Shown here: one piece after another, positions 22,659-33,105 of the stretch
How positions within the stretch are numbered: the stretch's first letter is position 1
Layout of the letters: each line of letters begins with the position of its first letter
Assembly (NCBI RefSeq): GCF_040954645.1
Contig: NC_092806.1
Span: forward strand, 1,116,001 to 1,180,000
DNA length: 64,000 nucleotides
Reading direction: 5' to 3'
Origin: Diabrotica undecimpunctata
Lineage: Eukaryota > Arthropoda > Insecta > Coleoptera > Chrysomelidae
Notes under the pieces: model-generated
Told to the model about the DNA's origin: nothing
What the model saw: only the letters and a program-made list of their open reading frames with translations
The model's database searches: none
Program-made: the position numbers and the translations under genes

Positions 22659-23914
22659 TATTTTTACTCATCTATTTGATACCTATTGACACTTGAAGTT
22701 CAAAATTATCTAAACTATCACTCGTCTGTAGATACTTTCATGTATTTTCCATTCAAAAAATTTAGGATAGTGCTCATGTCATGCACTAGGAGAGAAACAC
22801 CAGAAACTCATATTAACGACATTTTTGAAATGTTTTTTTAAAATTATCAAGATTTTTTGCTCTTGTGGCCTATGTTTGCTGTGTACTCTTGTATATTATT
22901 TAAATTTTGAAATATTGCAAAATGAGTTATGCCGTTGATGGCAGTAGTAATAAAAATAACAAATCTTTTTAATTAACAAGTTTATAAAATCCACTGAATG
23001 GATGGCTCTATAACTTTATCCATGAACTTTGACTTAACTTTTTAAAATGGTGGCCCACTTAATCTTTTATTCTCGTTAAAACTAAAAACAATTAAGCCAC
23101 TTAAAACAATGACAGCTCCCAATATTGTTTTGTGTTACCGCTAATTTTATGAGTAATAAACAGCTTTTCGACTTTACAAAACTATCTCAATTTGTTCCAG
23201 CTAATCGGTTCTAAACAGTCGTTAAGAAAAATCAACGCTGACCTCAATATTGTACCTATTCACTAGAAATTACATTACTAAAAGTAATGTCTGGCTTTAG
23301 TTTTAATTAGAATTATTGTACAAAATGAGTACGTATGTAAAGTTGATGTACTGTGTGATGGGAATGTTGCATCGCCTGCTAGACCAAAATTAATTGTTAA
23401 GAATGTTACGGTACCGCTGGAAATGTTCTACTGACCGACAGTTTTATTTTTATAACTGGAAAATGTTTTACATGGTTTATATAAAGTTGTTTCGTGTAAA
23501 CAAATTATGGCTTTTTATACCATTTTATTTACATTCTTTTATTCGACTGTTTTTATTGTGTGTGTGTGAATGTACACGAAGTACTTTTAGTTTTAAGAGA
23601 ATTAAAAATTCTTTGGCACGACGGATATTAGGCAGAGTGGAACTATGTCAACAACAATATTATTTATTTCAACTTTCTTGTCAACAAATTCTAATTTTAC
23701 AATATTTAACACAATTTTTAATTGTAACGGTGTTAATCGATGTAAATTTATAAATAAGAAGAACAAGATGCATACGTTTGACTTACATTCTGAAGAGGCC
23801 TTTTTGCGAAAGTTAATACAAGTTTAAATCATAAAAATCACTCATATTTCATCTCATCACCCAGTAAATCTTAAAAAAACTGGTATTACGTAAAGCCATG
23901 TTGTAGACGATGAA
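22659..23914. other. no recognisable gene
   Basis: AT-rich. A 119-codon frame at 23394-23753 has hydrophobic, AT-driven composition and no motif; I treat it as chance. A segment near 23405-23455 resembles one near 25975-26028. Confidence 0.35.
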
Positions 23915-24530
23915 CGAGTGGATACTGATTCTATTAATATACAATTGACTACTTCAAAAGAAGTTCAAAAATTAACCAAGAACATCAATACAAAAAAGCG
24001 CCTGTGTTGGACCTGATAAATGGTGAGATACTAAAAAAATTACCTAGAAAAGCCATAGCAAAGCTTACTACCCTAATAACTACATCTTTTAGACTTAAAT
24101 ATGTTTCCATCCTTTGGAAAACTGCAGAGGTCATAATAATGTCCAAAGTAGGACAAGATAACCATGAATTAACATCATACAGGCCAATCTTCTTACTATC
24201 CATAATCTCAAAGGTGTTTAAAAAATTGCTACTACGAAGAATAAAACATATAATTGAACAAAAAAATATTATTCCCACATACCAATTTGGATTTCGTGAT
24301 AAACACTCCACAGTTAACCAGATCCATGGCATAATAACTGAAATGGAGAAAGCATTGAAAGATGACAAAATTTGTTCAGCAGCATTCCTGGATATCGCAG
24401 AAGCATTTCATAGAGTATGGCATGAAGGCCTATGAATAAACGTAAAGAAAATATTTCCTATGCAACTCGTTGAAACATTGCAGTTATACCTGGGCCAGCG
24501 AAGATTTAGAGTTAAAATGAAAAACAATTA
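23915..24530 (+). pseudogene. Jockey-clade RT, N-terminal half
   Basis: A 143-codon frame (24004-24435) carries a Jockey-type RT opening: LDLINGEILKKLPRKAIAKL, SYRPIFLLSIISKVFKKLLL, then FGFRDKHSTVNQIHGIITEM and motif A AAFLDIAEAFHRVWHEGL. The first catalytic Asp (FLD) is present. The usual QAFD of motif A reads EAFH, a change close to the active site. Upstream (about 23940-24003), through a frame change, lies TSKEVQKLTKNINTKK. After the stop the frame continues INVKKIFPMQLVETLQLYLG to about 24530 and then ends; motifs B and C are missing. Confidence 0.9.
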
Positions 24531-24594
24531 ATCATTTTTGTGGAGTAAAGTAGCGGTACATGCCACTTACAACTTGTTTAACGTAAAAGAAACG

Positions 24595-24875
24595 AATGAG
24601 GCATATTGGCACTAATTGGCAACCAAATGAGCAACGTTATGGAAATGCACGCTTCAACTATATTGGACGTAACGGTTGTTACAGTGACGCAACAGTTTTG
24701 GAAACATGGCAATAAGCACTTAATACAGCTACTTCTGCAATTTGGAAAAGACGTGTGCGGGAATGACGTGAAAATTAAATAGAAGAATTTTGGAGGTGTA
24801 AAAATCTCATCGATGCGATTGACTTAGTCATCATTTATAATCTAAATGAAGATACCGACGACACTTAGTATGAGT
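24595..24875 (+). pseudogene. unidentified coding remnant
   Basis: One frame runs about 90 codons from MRHIGTNWQPNEQRY through GRNGCYSDATVLETWQ, ATSAIWKRRVRE and IEEFWRCKNLIDAIDLVIIY to NEDTDDT, broken by four stops. Two look like decay of CAA or CGA codons (TAA after ETWQ, TGA after RVRE). The composition is protein-like, with several Trp, Cys and Asp, and unlike the AT-rich surroundings. It follows the Jockey RT remnant directly but does not resemble RT. I do not recognise the family. Confidence 0.4.
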
Positions 24876-25099
24876 ATGTGTCTAATTTTTGATAACATTG
24901 TAGGTACATAATATGTTTTTATTTAATCAGCAATCATTATTCAGTTATCACTTATCCTTACAATTTAGAAACAAATGAATTTGTAATGCTCTACTATTTT
25001 TGCACTAATAATTGTATATTTCTCTTATCTATTTCTATATATAAATGTAAAATACAATATCAATTAAGACCATATTTTTTATTACGAAACATTGTAATA

Positions 25100-25480
25100 A
25101 TCAAGAATTAAAAAAAGTGATAGAAAAACTCATAAACGAAGTTAAAGCAATCTGGAAAAACCAAAAAAGTAGTTTTTCTGTTAAACAGACTCGAAAAGAT
25201 GGATAAATAAATGAGAAAACCAAATAATATACGCAAAGGGCACGATTTTAAGGATAACAAAGTAATAAGAGGTGCTCCTAACTTTATTACAAATACATTA
25301 AATGTGAATGTAAAAGTAAAGAACGTTTTGAAAATAAAAGTCGTGCATAGAAGACAGGAAGCGAAGAAGATATGTAGAAGGAAAAAGGTTGTTTTTTCGA
25401 CCAGATATTGAGCTATATTGAAGAAAGATTAAAACATAAAAAAGTCAAAAAATGCATGTACCAGATAAAAGTAGCAGTAG
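25100..25480 (+). pseudogene. non-LTR ORF1-like remnant
   Basis: Begins ELKKVIEKLINEVKAIWKN (about 25106-25165), a coiled-coil-like stretch. After a break comes KPNNIRKGHDFKDNKVIRG and FITNTLNVNVKVKNVLKIKV (in the frame 25211-25411). The order coiled coil, RxNNIRI-G, then N-L-N-V-xxVKNAxKI resembles ORF1 proteins of several insect non-LTR elements, which bind RNA through a degenerate RRM. It lacks a clear end and has several stops in the first half. Confidence 0.5.
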
Positions 25481-26404
25481 AATAAAATAATAATGAAAGG
25501 GCACCTAACTAGAAAGAAATTCAAAGACTTGCTCTTATATAGAAAAAATTTCTAAAAGAAACAAGAAAGTTCTTATGTAACTAGCTGATTTATATTGTGT
25601 TGTTTATGTTTAAGGATTTATTATATCTTACCATTATGGGGGTATTTTTGTAGTGCTTCTGCACAAGAGCTAAAGGAGTGTTAACTGGGTACATGGTCTC
25701 GTTTACTCTAGTTACCTATATATTCATGTTGCTGTTCTATTTTTACAAAAACAAATGTATTCTGTTAATTGTCCCAATTATTTGTATGCTATACATCTTC
25801 CTCATCTCTGGAATTTCAACTTTATCGTGCAAGCAAACTTTCAAACGCTAATGACAATAACGAATACTTTTATCATAAATTTCCGATTTTTTTTGTCGTT
25901 TATAACAAATTTAATTACGTTACACTGAGATTTGCTATCTATTATAATAAATACAATATTACGGTATATTCACTTAGTACTACCCGTGGAGTTGTTCTAC
26001 TAACCGACAGACTCATTTTCATAATAAATAAATCGCAGTTGATAATGATTTAAATGGGAAACTAGTGCCCGATACCGTCTTTCACGCGTTATTACATTAA
26101 CATATATACTGCCGATAGAATAAATTGTTGCTATAAATCATAATTCCAATACATATTAATGTGCGTTTATTGAAGACGTATATTATGTTCGCTACAAATT
26201 CCAACGTAGATATTTATTTATAGTTAGATTCATTCAACAATTGTGAAATTGGAGCTACTTCTTTAACATTTTAGCCACTAAGTCGGAATCCGTTTTTTAA
26301 ATTCAACTTGGGAACAAAATTCCTCCAATAATTTAACTTGATCTACTTCAATAACAATATCAATTTAGACGTACTCAATATATTATTATAATTGAATAGG
26401 ACTC
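25481..26404. other. no recognisable gene
   Basis: AT-rich. A 94-codon frame at 25769-26053 has no motif and AT-driven composition. Its 3' part includes a segment shared with 23405-23455. Confidence 0.4.
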
Positions 26405-26560
26405 TCTAGTATGTCTAAAAAATCAACAACTGATCAAATCTTTACAATGATAGCCAATTCTTTAGAAAAACCTAATGTCGATACCCACCACATATTTGTG
26501 GATTACAATGCTGCAGAGATAGCAGAGTCAATGTCCAGAATAAAATTGTAAGGACCTTTC
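26405..26560 (+). pseudogene. RT fragment spanning motif A, non-LTR
   Basis: Frame MSKKSTTDQIFTMIANSLEK, then NVDTHHIFVDYNAAEIAESM. The order STTDQIF...THHxFVDFKAAYD is a hallmark of one non-LTR RT group just before and at motif A. The catalytic-site Asp (FVD) is kept, while KAAYD has become NAAEI. No neighbouring RT blocks were found, so this is a short piece. Confidence 0.65.
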
Positions 26561-26729
26561 ATTGTAAAAATGGATCAAGATAGAAAAACAAACTGTCGTG
26601 TCTTCTACTAAACCTTGTCCTGAAAAAGTAATTCGAGATTGTCAATTTAACAAAAATTGTACTAACTTTAATAAATCTGTACAAGTGATTGGATAAGCAA
26701 TAACATTATCTTTAGGTCCATAGAGACTC

Positions 26730-27156
26730 TGACTAAAGTATTTCGGTTATCAAGAGCATCTACATTAAAAATTTGACTTAAACAAATGCCCAAAAGACAA
26801 AATATGTGTCGTTCTAAGGCAAAAATTCAGATACCTATTAAATCGATAAAACTGGAAAGTTCCGTATCAAAACGAAATAAAACTGCGAAGGGAAATATTT
26901 CCCATTTTTTGCCAACTTTTTCAGACACGAAACGGAAAACTTAAACATAACAAGTCAACATAAATAAATATGAACCTTTTAAAACGAGTAAATCGGTACT
27001 CACCGAAGGGACCTCAGACGTTCAGATACAATTAGCGTCTCTTTGTAAAGTCAATGAAGTCGACTTTACTAAAGTAACAAGACATTTACTTAACACAGAC
27101 ACTACACAGTACTCCCCTGAGTTAGTGATAAGTTATAGTCCAAAAAAATCATTATG
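26730..27156 (+). pseudogene. unidentified coding remnant
   Basis: A frame with three stops reads KAKIQIPIKSIKLESSVSKR, SHFLPTFSDTKRK and then a clean stretch of about 60 codons (YEPFKTSKSVLTEGTSDVQI to YSPELVISYSPKKSL). It is hydrophilic with Ser, Thr and Lys and without a clear fold signature. It could be a gag-like or host-derived fragment. It follows the RT fragment at 26405-26560 but has no visible relation to it. Confidence 0.3.
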
Positions 27157-27779
27157 AAATTGACTGGCCAGTGTGAAAACTAGTGCCAATAAAACACAAA
27201 ACACACACAAAACATTTTCTTCGTTGAGACTTAAAATAATGATTAATAACAATAATTATGGGAAATTTGTATGTTTATAAAAAGAGTTTTTTGACATTAT
27301 GCTTGAATGATAATATTTGATCTGATTATATATACCTATATACAGTCGTGCTATGCTTGGCTATTATGCCGGTCCTGGCAGCTTTGGTAGTGATAATTAT
27401 ACAACAATAGAGTATTTACAAGGGATTATTCAGTTTTACAGCTGTTATTAAAATAACTTTTATAATGAGACACTAAATTTCTGGATACAGTATAACTAGA
27501 ATATTAAGACACATAAGTAACCAAATAAAAAGATAATTTCAGATAATGTTCATAATAAAGTTTTGGCATGTCAATTGTTAGAATTATAAGAAGGTTATCA
27601 AAGACTCTTAAAAAATCATAAGAAAATGAACCCAAGTGGAACTCTGTTTAAGAGAATCATCCAAAACTTTTTTTTTAATTTCAGTATTGTCAAATTCCAG
27701 TAAGAGCCTAAGAAGGTATTTATTGAATTCTGGCAGGCAGCGATGAAGGACATTTTTTTTTAGATATATAACGTTATTA
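27157..27779. other. no recognisable gene
   Basis: AT-rich, no supported feature. A minus-strand frame (27608-27886) overlaps the non-LTR tail and is most likely a shadow. Confidence 0.4.
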
Positions 27780-27872
27780 CTCTTAAGAACAGCTGAAGAT
27801 AGACAAACGTTTGCCACCATAACCGCTAACCTCCATTGATGGAGACGGCACTTGAAGAAGAAGAATGGAGCA
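27780..27872 (+). mobile_element. non-LTR 3' terminal fragment, GAAGAA tail
   Basis: Plus-strand AEDRQTFATITANL followed by GGAGACGGCACTTGAAGAAG corresponds to the last codons (AANKV.IA..ANLR) and terminal stretch of the GAAGAA-tailed family. Only about 90 bp of the element are present. The tail reads GAAGAAGAAG. Confidence 0.65.
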
Positions 27873-28436
27873 AGACAATCTGGCATCTTTCAGCCGAATA
27901 GGATACCAGGCCAGAAGACCCAAGGGTAGTGCTGGATTAACCGTGTTCATTATTCCAAAACCTAGCTTATATAAATGATATAAGAAAACTTGAAAGATCG
28001 TTACAATAATTGGATAATCCTATACAGCTCTAGTTTCCATTTTAAACAGGTAGGGCTCAAAGTTTTTAGAGAAAAACAATATCAAGGAACCACATGTAAT
28101 TACAGGATCAATAAATCACCATTAATGAACATAGATACGAAAGAGTGACTGTAAAGTAGTGACCAAAACAATTCTGTGGACCAAAATAATGTACTTTGCT
28201 TAACAAGGATAAGGAAGCGCACAGAAAGCGGAACAAAAAAATCATTTAAAAATTTTGTACGCCAGATATAATAACTCTACTGTAAATATATTTTAAAATT
28301 TAAAGACTCACCCTGTTTATCTATCTAACCTATCACTGAAACGTGTTTACAACTACTGGTTTTAGTTTCGTTAGAATCGGCATTTTGAGAAGATCGTAAT
28401 TAGCTGTTTATTTGTGGTTCCCGGTAGTGTCCAAAT
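27873..28436. other. no recognisable gene
   Basis: Sequence upstream of the second piggyBac remnant. No frame or TTAA-bounded end could be assigned to it. Confidence 0.35.
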
Positions 28437-29548
28437 ATGCCTCGCGTGTAATAATGTAAGTATATCTTTCAATTGTTTTTTAGTCATTATGGCACGAAAT
28501 ATATTTTTCTTTATAAACAATACTTTTTCTCATGTAGATAAAAATTTTTATTAGTAATTTTATCTTTCAGGGATCAGATTCCAGTTAGAAATCCCAATCG
28601 ACTTACTGATAAAGAACTCCAAGCATTCGCTGATGCATTATTTCTAGAAGAAGAAGAAGAAGAAGTAATTGGGGGAAATCCTGATACTTCGGACGAAGAA
28701 GTTATTTTTAACGAAAAACCCAGTTCTGATTTGAATGGATATTCAAGTGAAACTTCTAGCTAAAATGAAAATGAACTACTATTCAGTATGAAGGCAAGGA
28801 TGGAACAAAATGGTATAAGTATTCTTTGAAAAGTAGGTTTAGTAAAAATAACAAAACGAATATTGTAAAAGTACTTGCTGAACCCAAAAGGTACGCTAAT
28901 GATACATTGATTACAATTTATAACAAATGAGGCAAGTGCTTTCGCTAAACTGTTTACTGATGACATTATTGAACATATAGTGGTATGTGCCAATATGCAA
29001 ATAGAAAAGATGCGCCCGAATTACAATCGCGAAAGGGACGCCAGAAATACAACCTAATCTGAAATTATGGCAACGATAGGACTTTTGTCTTTAACTGGGC
29101 TTAAAAAACAAGATCAAACACATTCGACAATTAAGATACACGAGCTCAAAAAAAAGCTACTGACAAAGCTGCCCCTACACGATTTATGCTGGACCGCATT
29201 CCGGCAATACTCATTAGGTGAACATCTGACAATTGACGAAATACCTATTCCTTTTCGAGGGAGATGCAGCTTTTTACAATATATCACAAACATTTTATGT
29301 AAGCGGTATCTAGTTATACTATGGGCAACAACCAGATGGACCTTACAAAAAATTTAATAAGCCAGAGGATATTACACAACGATTGGTTGAAAAATGAAAC
29401 GGAAAAAACTATATCTAACTTGTGATAACTGGTATACCAGTTATAAGTTAGCAATAAAGCTGTTGAAAGAAAAAGACTTGCATAATTGGAACAATAAAAA
29501 AAATAAAAAAAGATCCCAAAAAATTTTTTACCCAATAAAAATTGAATA
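28437..29548 (+). pseudogene. piggyBac-family transposase remnant (copy 2)
   Basis: The N-terminus reads PNRLTDKELQAFADALF then a run of Glu (about 28595-28660) and GNPDTSDEEV, the acidic start typical of piggyBac-like transposases. It begins just after TATCTTTCAG (ends 28570), with GTAAGTA at 28456, so a 115-nt intron is plausible. Then come KSRFSKNNKTNIVKVLAEPK, VVCANMQIEKMRPNYN, SEIMATIGLLSLTGLKKQ (from 29053), YSLGEHLTIDEIPIPFRGRC (first catalytic Asp, in the 29067-29357 frame) and LTCDNWYTSYKLAIKLLKEK (second catalytic Asp, about 29415-29475). An internal deletion removes the block before YSLGEH. The third Asp region and C-terminal Cys-rich domain are absent. The sequence differs clearly from copies 1 and 3. 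Confidence 0.9.
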
Positions 29549-29639
29549 GAAGCTTTATCTATTTTTGGGTTTCAACAGGAAGCTGCACTTGTATCACTTG
29601 TTCCAAAGCTCAGGTGCTGTGATTGTTTGCTGCCTTCTG

Positions 29640-29871
29640 GCATTTAAAATAAATATCGGTCTTGAGCGACGGTTTTAGAGCGACCACGTCCACGTGGCCC
29701 ACGTGGATGTTGCTCGGCTGGACTTCCAATGTCTCTAAACCGACGCCACAAACGACTTACGACGGTTTGGGAGACACCCATCTGGTCAGCAACTTAAGTT
29801 TGTCGCATACCAGCTTGAAGGAGGCCCACAGCTCTATTTATCTCGTCCAACGTTAGATGTTGTCGTTGCAT
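29640..29871 (-). pseudogene. Tc1-like transposase N-terminal DNA-binding fragment
   Basis: From an ATG at 29871 the minus strand reads MQRQHLTLDEINRAVGLLQA, GMRQT, a stop, VADQMGVSQTVVSRLWRRF, then DIGSPAEQHPRGPRGRGRSK and DRYL. This is the helix-turn-helix DNA-binding start of Tc1-like transposases with the GRPR-like AT-hook linker altered to GPRGRGR. One in-frame TAA lies in the first helix-turn-helix. The catalytic DDE domain does not follow. It adjoins the truncated end of piggyBac copy 2, which suggests that one insertion or deletion joined the two. Confidence 0.85.
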
Positions 29872-29879
29872 GGTAAAAA

Positions 29880-31500
29880 GACAATATCTTTAACTCACCT
29901 ATTAAGCAAGAATGGTATAAAGTGACTAAAATTAAAAATAAACAAAACATAAAAATGTCGATTTTTTTATCCCTTATAAAAAACATTCTAAAACACGTAT
30001 CACCAATTATAGTACAAGCAAATTTATATGGTCATGAAATTTCTGTCATTGGTATTGTCAAATTATTAAAATATCCTTCGACTTTTGCGTTGTGTGTAGT
30101 TCATCGTACAATAAACCAAATGGCTATAGTGCGACCAGTATGAAACAAACAGATGTGTTCAAGAGAGGACATAAATAGTTAATAAAGAGATCATAGCCAA
30201 TACGATGACATACGTTTAGTGAATACAGGAATATAAAAAAAAGAAATACAAATAAAAATCTTGGCATACATGATGGAAACAAATTATAGTCGACTTAAAG
30301 CACTATAACACATTTTGCCTAATAGCTTAGTTTATAATACAATTAGTATAATCTTTAACAACATCGGAAAGATCCATTAAACACAACAATTATATTTCTA
30401 ATAGCTTTTTTGTGAAAACAAATGTTCTTCTATTTGTCAGATACTGTTATTTAGAATACTTGCTTTTTTAAATAATCATCATACTATAATCGCTGGTCCA
30501 ATATGCTCTTCACGCTACAAATTAAAGAGAGATTATTATGTCTTCGGGCTTCCTGGAAAGGCCTTTTGATTAATGACCTAGAACAGTTGTTGTTAAAGTA
30601 CTTTAGTTTTTTCTAGTATTTTTAATTAGTTGGTAAGTTATATTCTTAAAATTGCTCATATTTCAACGATTATAAAACTAATGTGAGGAATATAATTATT
30701 TAAGATATTAATGTTCCATCCTAGCGCTATCTAGAATGTGAATGTCTTATTAAAATGCCGACAAATAAGAGAACTTTTTGAGCAAAAAGTAAAACAATCG
30801 ATTCGTTTTTATAGACAGTGACCCGAGCAAAGTTCTTAAGTAATAAATGTTTTATATATACATTAAAATATAATACGGTACATTCTTATAGTCGGCTAAA
30901 GTAGAAAAAGAGTATAAAAACTCTTTTATTAAGAGTGACGAATAAAGTCCGTACTATAAACATTTTACTTTTTTTGCTTAACAGTTAGCATTGTTGAGAA
31001 ATATGCGTCCTTTAAAGATATTTGACGCTTCTTGGCTGTTTGGCTTCTTATTTCAATAAACTAATTAAACACTTTTCGGCAGAATTACAATTATTTTCAG
31101 TTGTTAAAGGATCGTTAGGAATTTGACTACATGAATAGACGAAACGAAATAGGCAGTTTTGCCTATTCATGACAATAGATAATATACCTCAATCACGGGT
31201 AGGAATTAAATCACCAACGGATGCTAAGGGTAGGTGGAATAGGTGGAATGGTGGGTATTAGGTGGAAAATATTTGGACAACCAATAATAATTTTGTTCGA
31301 GTATATGCAATAAGTGATAATGAATCATAAGCGAAAAGAGAGATTCTTTTCACGTACTAAAAGATGTATTGGACAACGAAAAGGAAAAAAAGGTTATTTT
31401 ACTAATTGGATATTTTAACAACCAGATCAAAAAGGAAGACGACGATAAAGTCGGATGATTCGTATGGAAAAAAAAAATAAAAATAATGAATCTGTGCGAC
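29880..31500. other. no gene; short tandem repeat and hairpin near 31.1-31.3 kb
   Basis: AT-rich. A 73-codon frame at 29922-30143 has no motif. Noted: a hairpin at 31148-31167 (AATAGGCA, GTTT, TGCCTATT) that overlaps a second inverted pair (CATGAATAG 31130-31138 with CTATTCATG 31163-31171), and AGGTGGAAT-type short tandem repeats at 31232-31266. Confidence 0.5.
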
Positions 31501-31504
31501 TTAG

Positions 31505-32115
31505 AACAAAATATTTTAAATAAAAAATGTATCAGTTCTCATGCTTACTTTTATCTATAATAGAACCCTGCAGTTAAGCCAATTTCCAATCCAGTGGAAA
31601 TATGCTCATATTATAATGAATGGAAAGCCAGGTAAATTGCCTACAAAATCTTCTTCCTATCGTCTGATAAGCTTGTTACCCTTGATGTCCAAGATATTTG
31701 AAAGACTCCTGCTAAATAGAATAAGAGAAACTGTGCCATTCGAAAACATAATACTCGAACATCATTTGACTTCCGTCAAAGAATAGTAAATAAAATTAGG
31801 AAAAGTTTGGAAGAAAAGACTATGTGTGCCTCAGTATTTCTCGATATTCAGCAGGCTTTTGATAAAGTCTGGCACAACGGTTTGCTATAAAAATGAAAAT
31901 CTTTAGTGTCTAGTGATATGTACCTTATCCTAAAGTCTTATATTAACAAACGTTCGTTTCAACAGCTGCACTAGAATTAAAAGGCAGAATTAAGGCTGTC
32001 CATTAGTCTAGATATAGACCAGGTAAGGGTGTGAGACAGGGCTGCAACCTCTCTCCTCTGTTATTCCACTATAGTACCTAAACGGACTAGATTTTCGTTT
32101 CATCTTTAAGACAAT
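31505..32115 (+). pseudogene. Jockey-clade RT remnant
   Basis: Frame 31541-31786 reads MLTFIYNRTLQLSQFPIQWK, PGKLPTKSSSYRLISLLPLM and SKIFERLLLNRI. After a frame change, motif A is VFLDIQQAFDKVWHNGLLYK-like (about 31833-31890; VFLDI and AFDKVWHNGL are clear). A further block gives LILKSYINKRSFQ, and motif B appears as RPGKGVRQGCNLSPLLF (about 32020-32075). Motif C is not found. It is a different copy from 23915-24530 and keeps more of the fingers and palm region. Confidence 0.85.
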
Positions 32116-32934
32116 TTTGTACTATATATTGCAACGTATTATAAATGTATTGACGCCAATATAGAAAATGATATATATGGAAGAAAAATAAAGTAATAAA
32201 AGAAATGAATATAGTGAAACTGTCTAAAGCCTGGAATAAAGAAGGAAAATTTAATAAAAATTGTCTATGTTTAAAACCATTTTCATTACAATCAATAATT
32301 TTGTCTGAATCTTATAATAACGTAATGGTGTTAATATTGATGTGATCTGACGAATTAAAAATATTATAACAAGTGTAATTACTTTTTATCAGTTTACTGT
32401 AGTTCATAAGCTACACCTATCATTGTCACTGTGTTAAAATTACTGTATAATCAATACCGTAGTACTTCCATAATATTATCACGTAAGATTTTGTATTAGC
32501 TCATAAATTTTATAACCTGCACAATAAAACAATGGTTGTGAATATGGTTTTTAACAAAATTGTGAATACTGTCTGAAGCATTCATGACACGAGTACCGTT
32601 TTAGAGACTTTAATGCTATAATCAACTACAATTGAAAAAGCGCTATGGGAGGTCGAAGTGTTTGACAAACATTCATGAAGCTAACCTGAAGGTATCATTA
32701 TTAAATCAACACGTGGACTATTTCCGACAACCTAAAACTTCCTCGTTTGTTTTTCGAAGTATTAATAACAGCCATTTGACATACTTCTCTTTATACTTAT
32801 TTTAATATTGTGATTGTTTTCTATATTGCTGTCTGTAAAATTGCACATAATAAAAAAATTTCCAATAAAAGTAAAATGTGTTAGAGTTGTACTAAGTACC
32901 TACTTAATTTACGCACTTTCCATTATCACAGATA
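32116..32934. other. no recognisable gene
   Basis: AT-rich sequence after the Jockey remnant, with no supported feature. Confidence 0.4.
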
Positions 32935-33105
32935 TTTAAATTTTTCGACTCTGTCTATAAGTTGATTGTTTATTTTCAACTGTGCTTGCATATGGAATTG
33001 TCTGCTGAGTAGCAATAATTTAGTTTTTGTCATATTAATGTTGAGACCATATTCTACTGCTATGTTGTCTGCTATATTAGCTGTATTATCAGAATATCGC
33101 AAGTT
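32935..33105 (-). pseudogene. RT thumb fragment, RTE-like non-LTR
   Basis: The minus strand reads IADNIAVEYGLNINMTKTKL, LLLSRQ and KINNQLIDRVEKFKYL. This is the post-motif-C region of non-LTR RTs (YGLxINxxKTKxM...LxINxQxIxxVxxFKYLG). LIDRVEKFKYL corresponds to LIDHVESYVYLG of the copy at 15275-15992, so both may belong to related families. Nothing of the catalytic core or the C-terminal tail remains. Confidence 0.65.

Noticed and set aside
23394..23753. 119-codon open frame as a membrane protein gene
   Set aside because: Composition follows the local AT bias, there is no motif or start context, and the hydrophobic runs are Phe/Leu/Tyr-rich as in T-rich chance frames.
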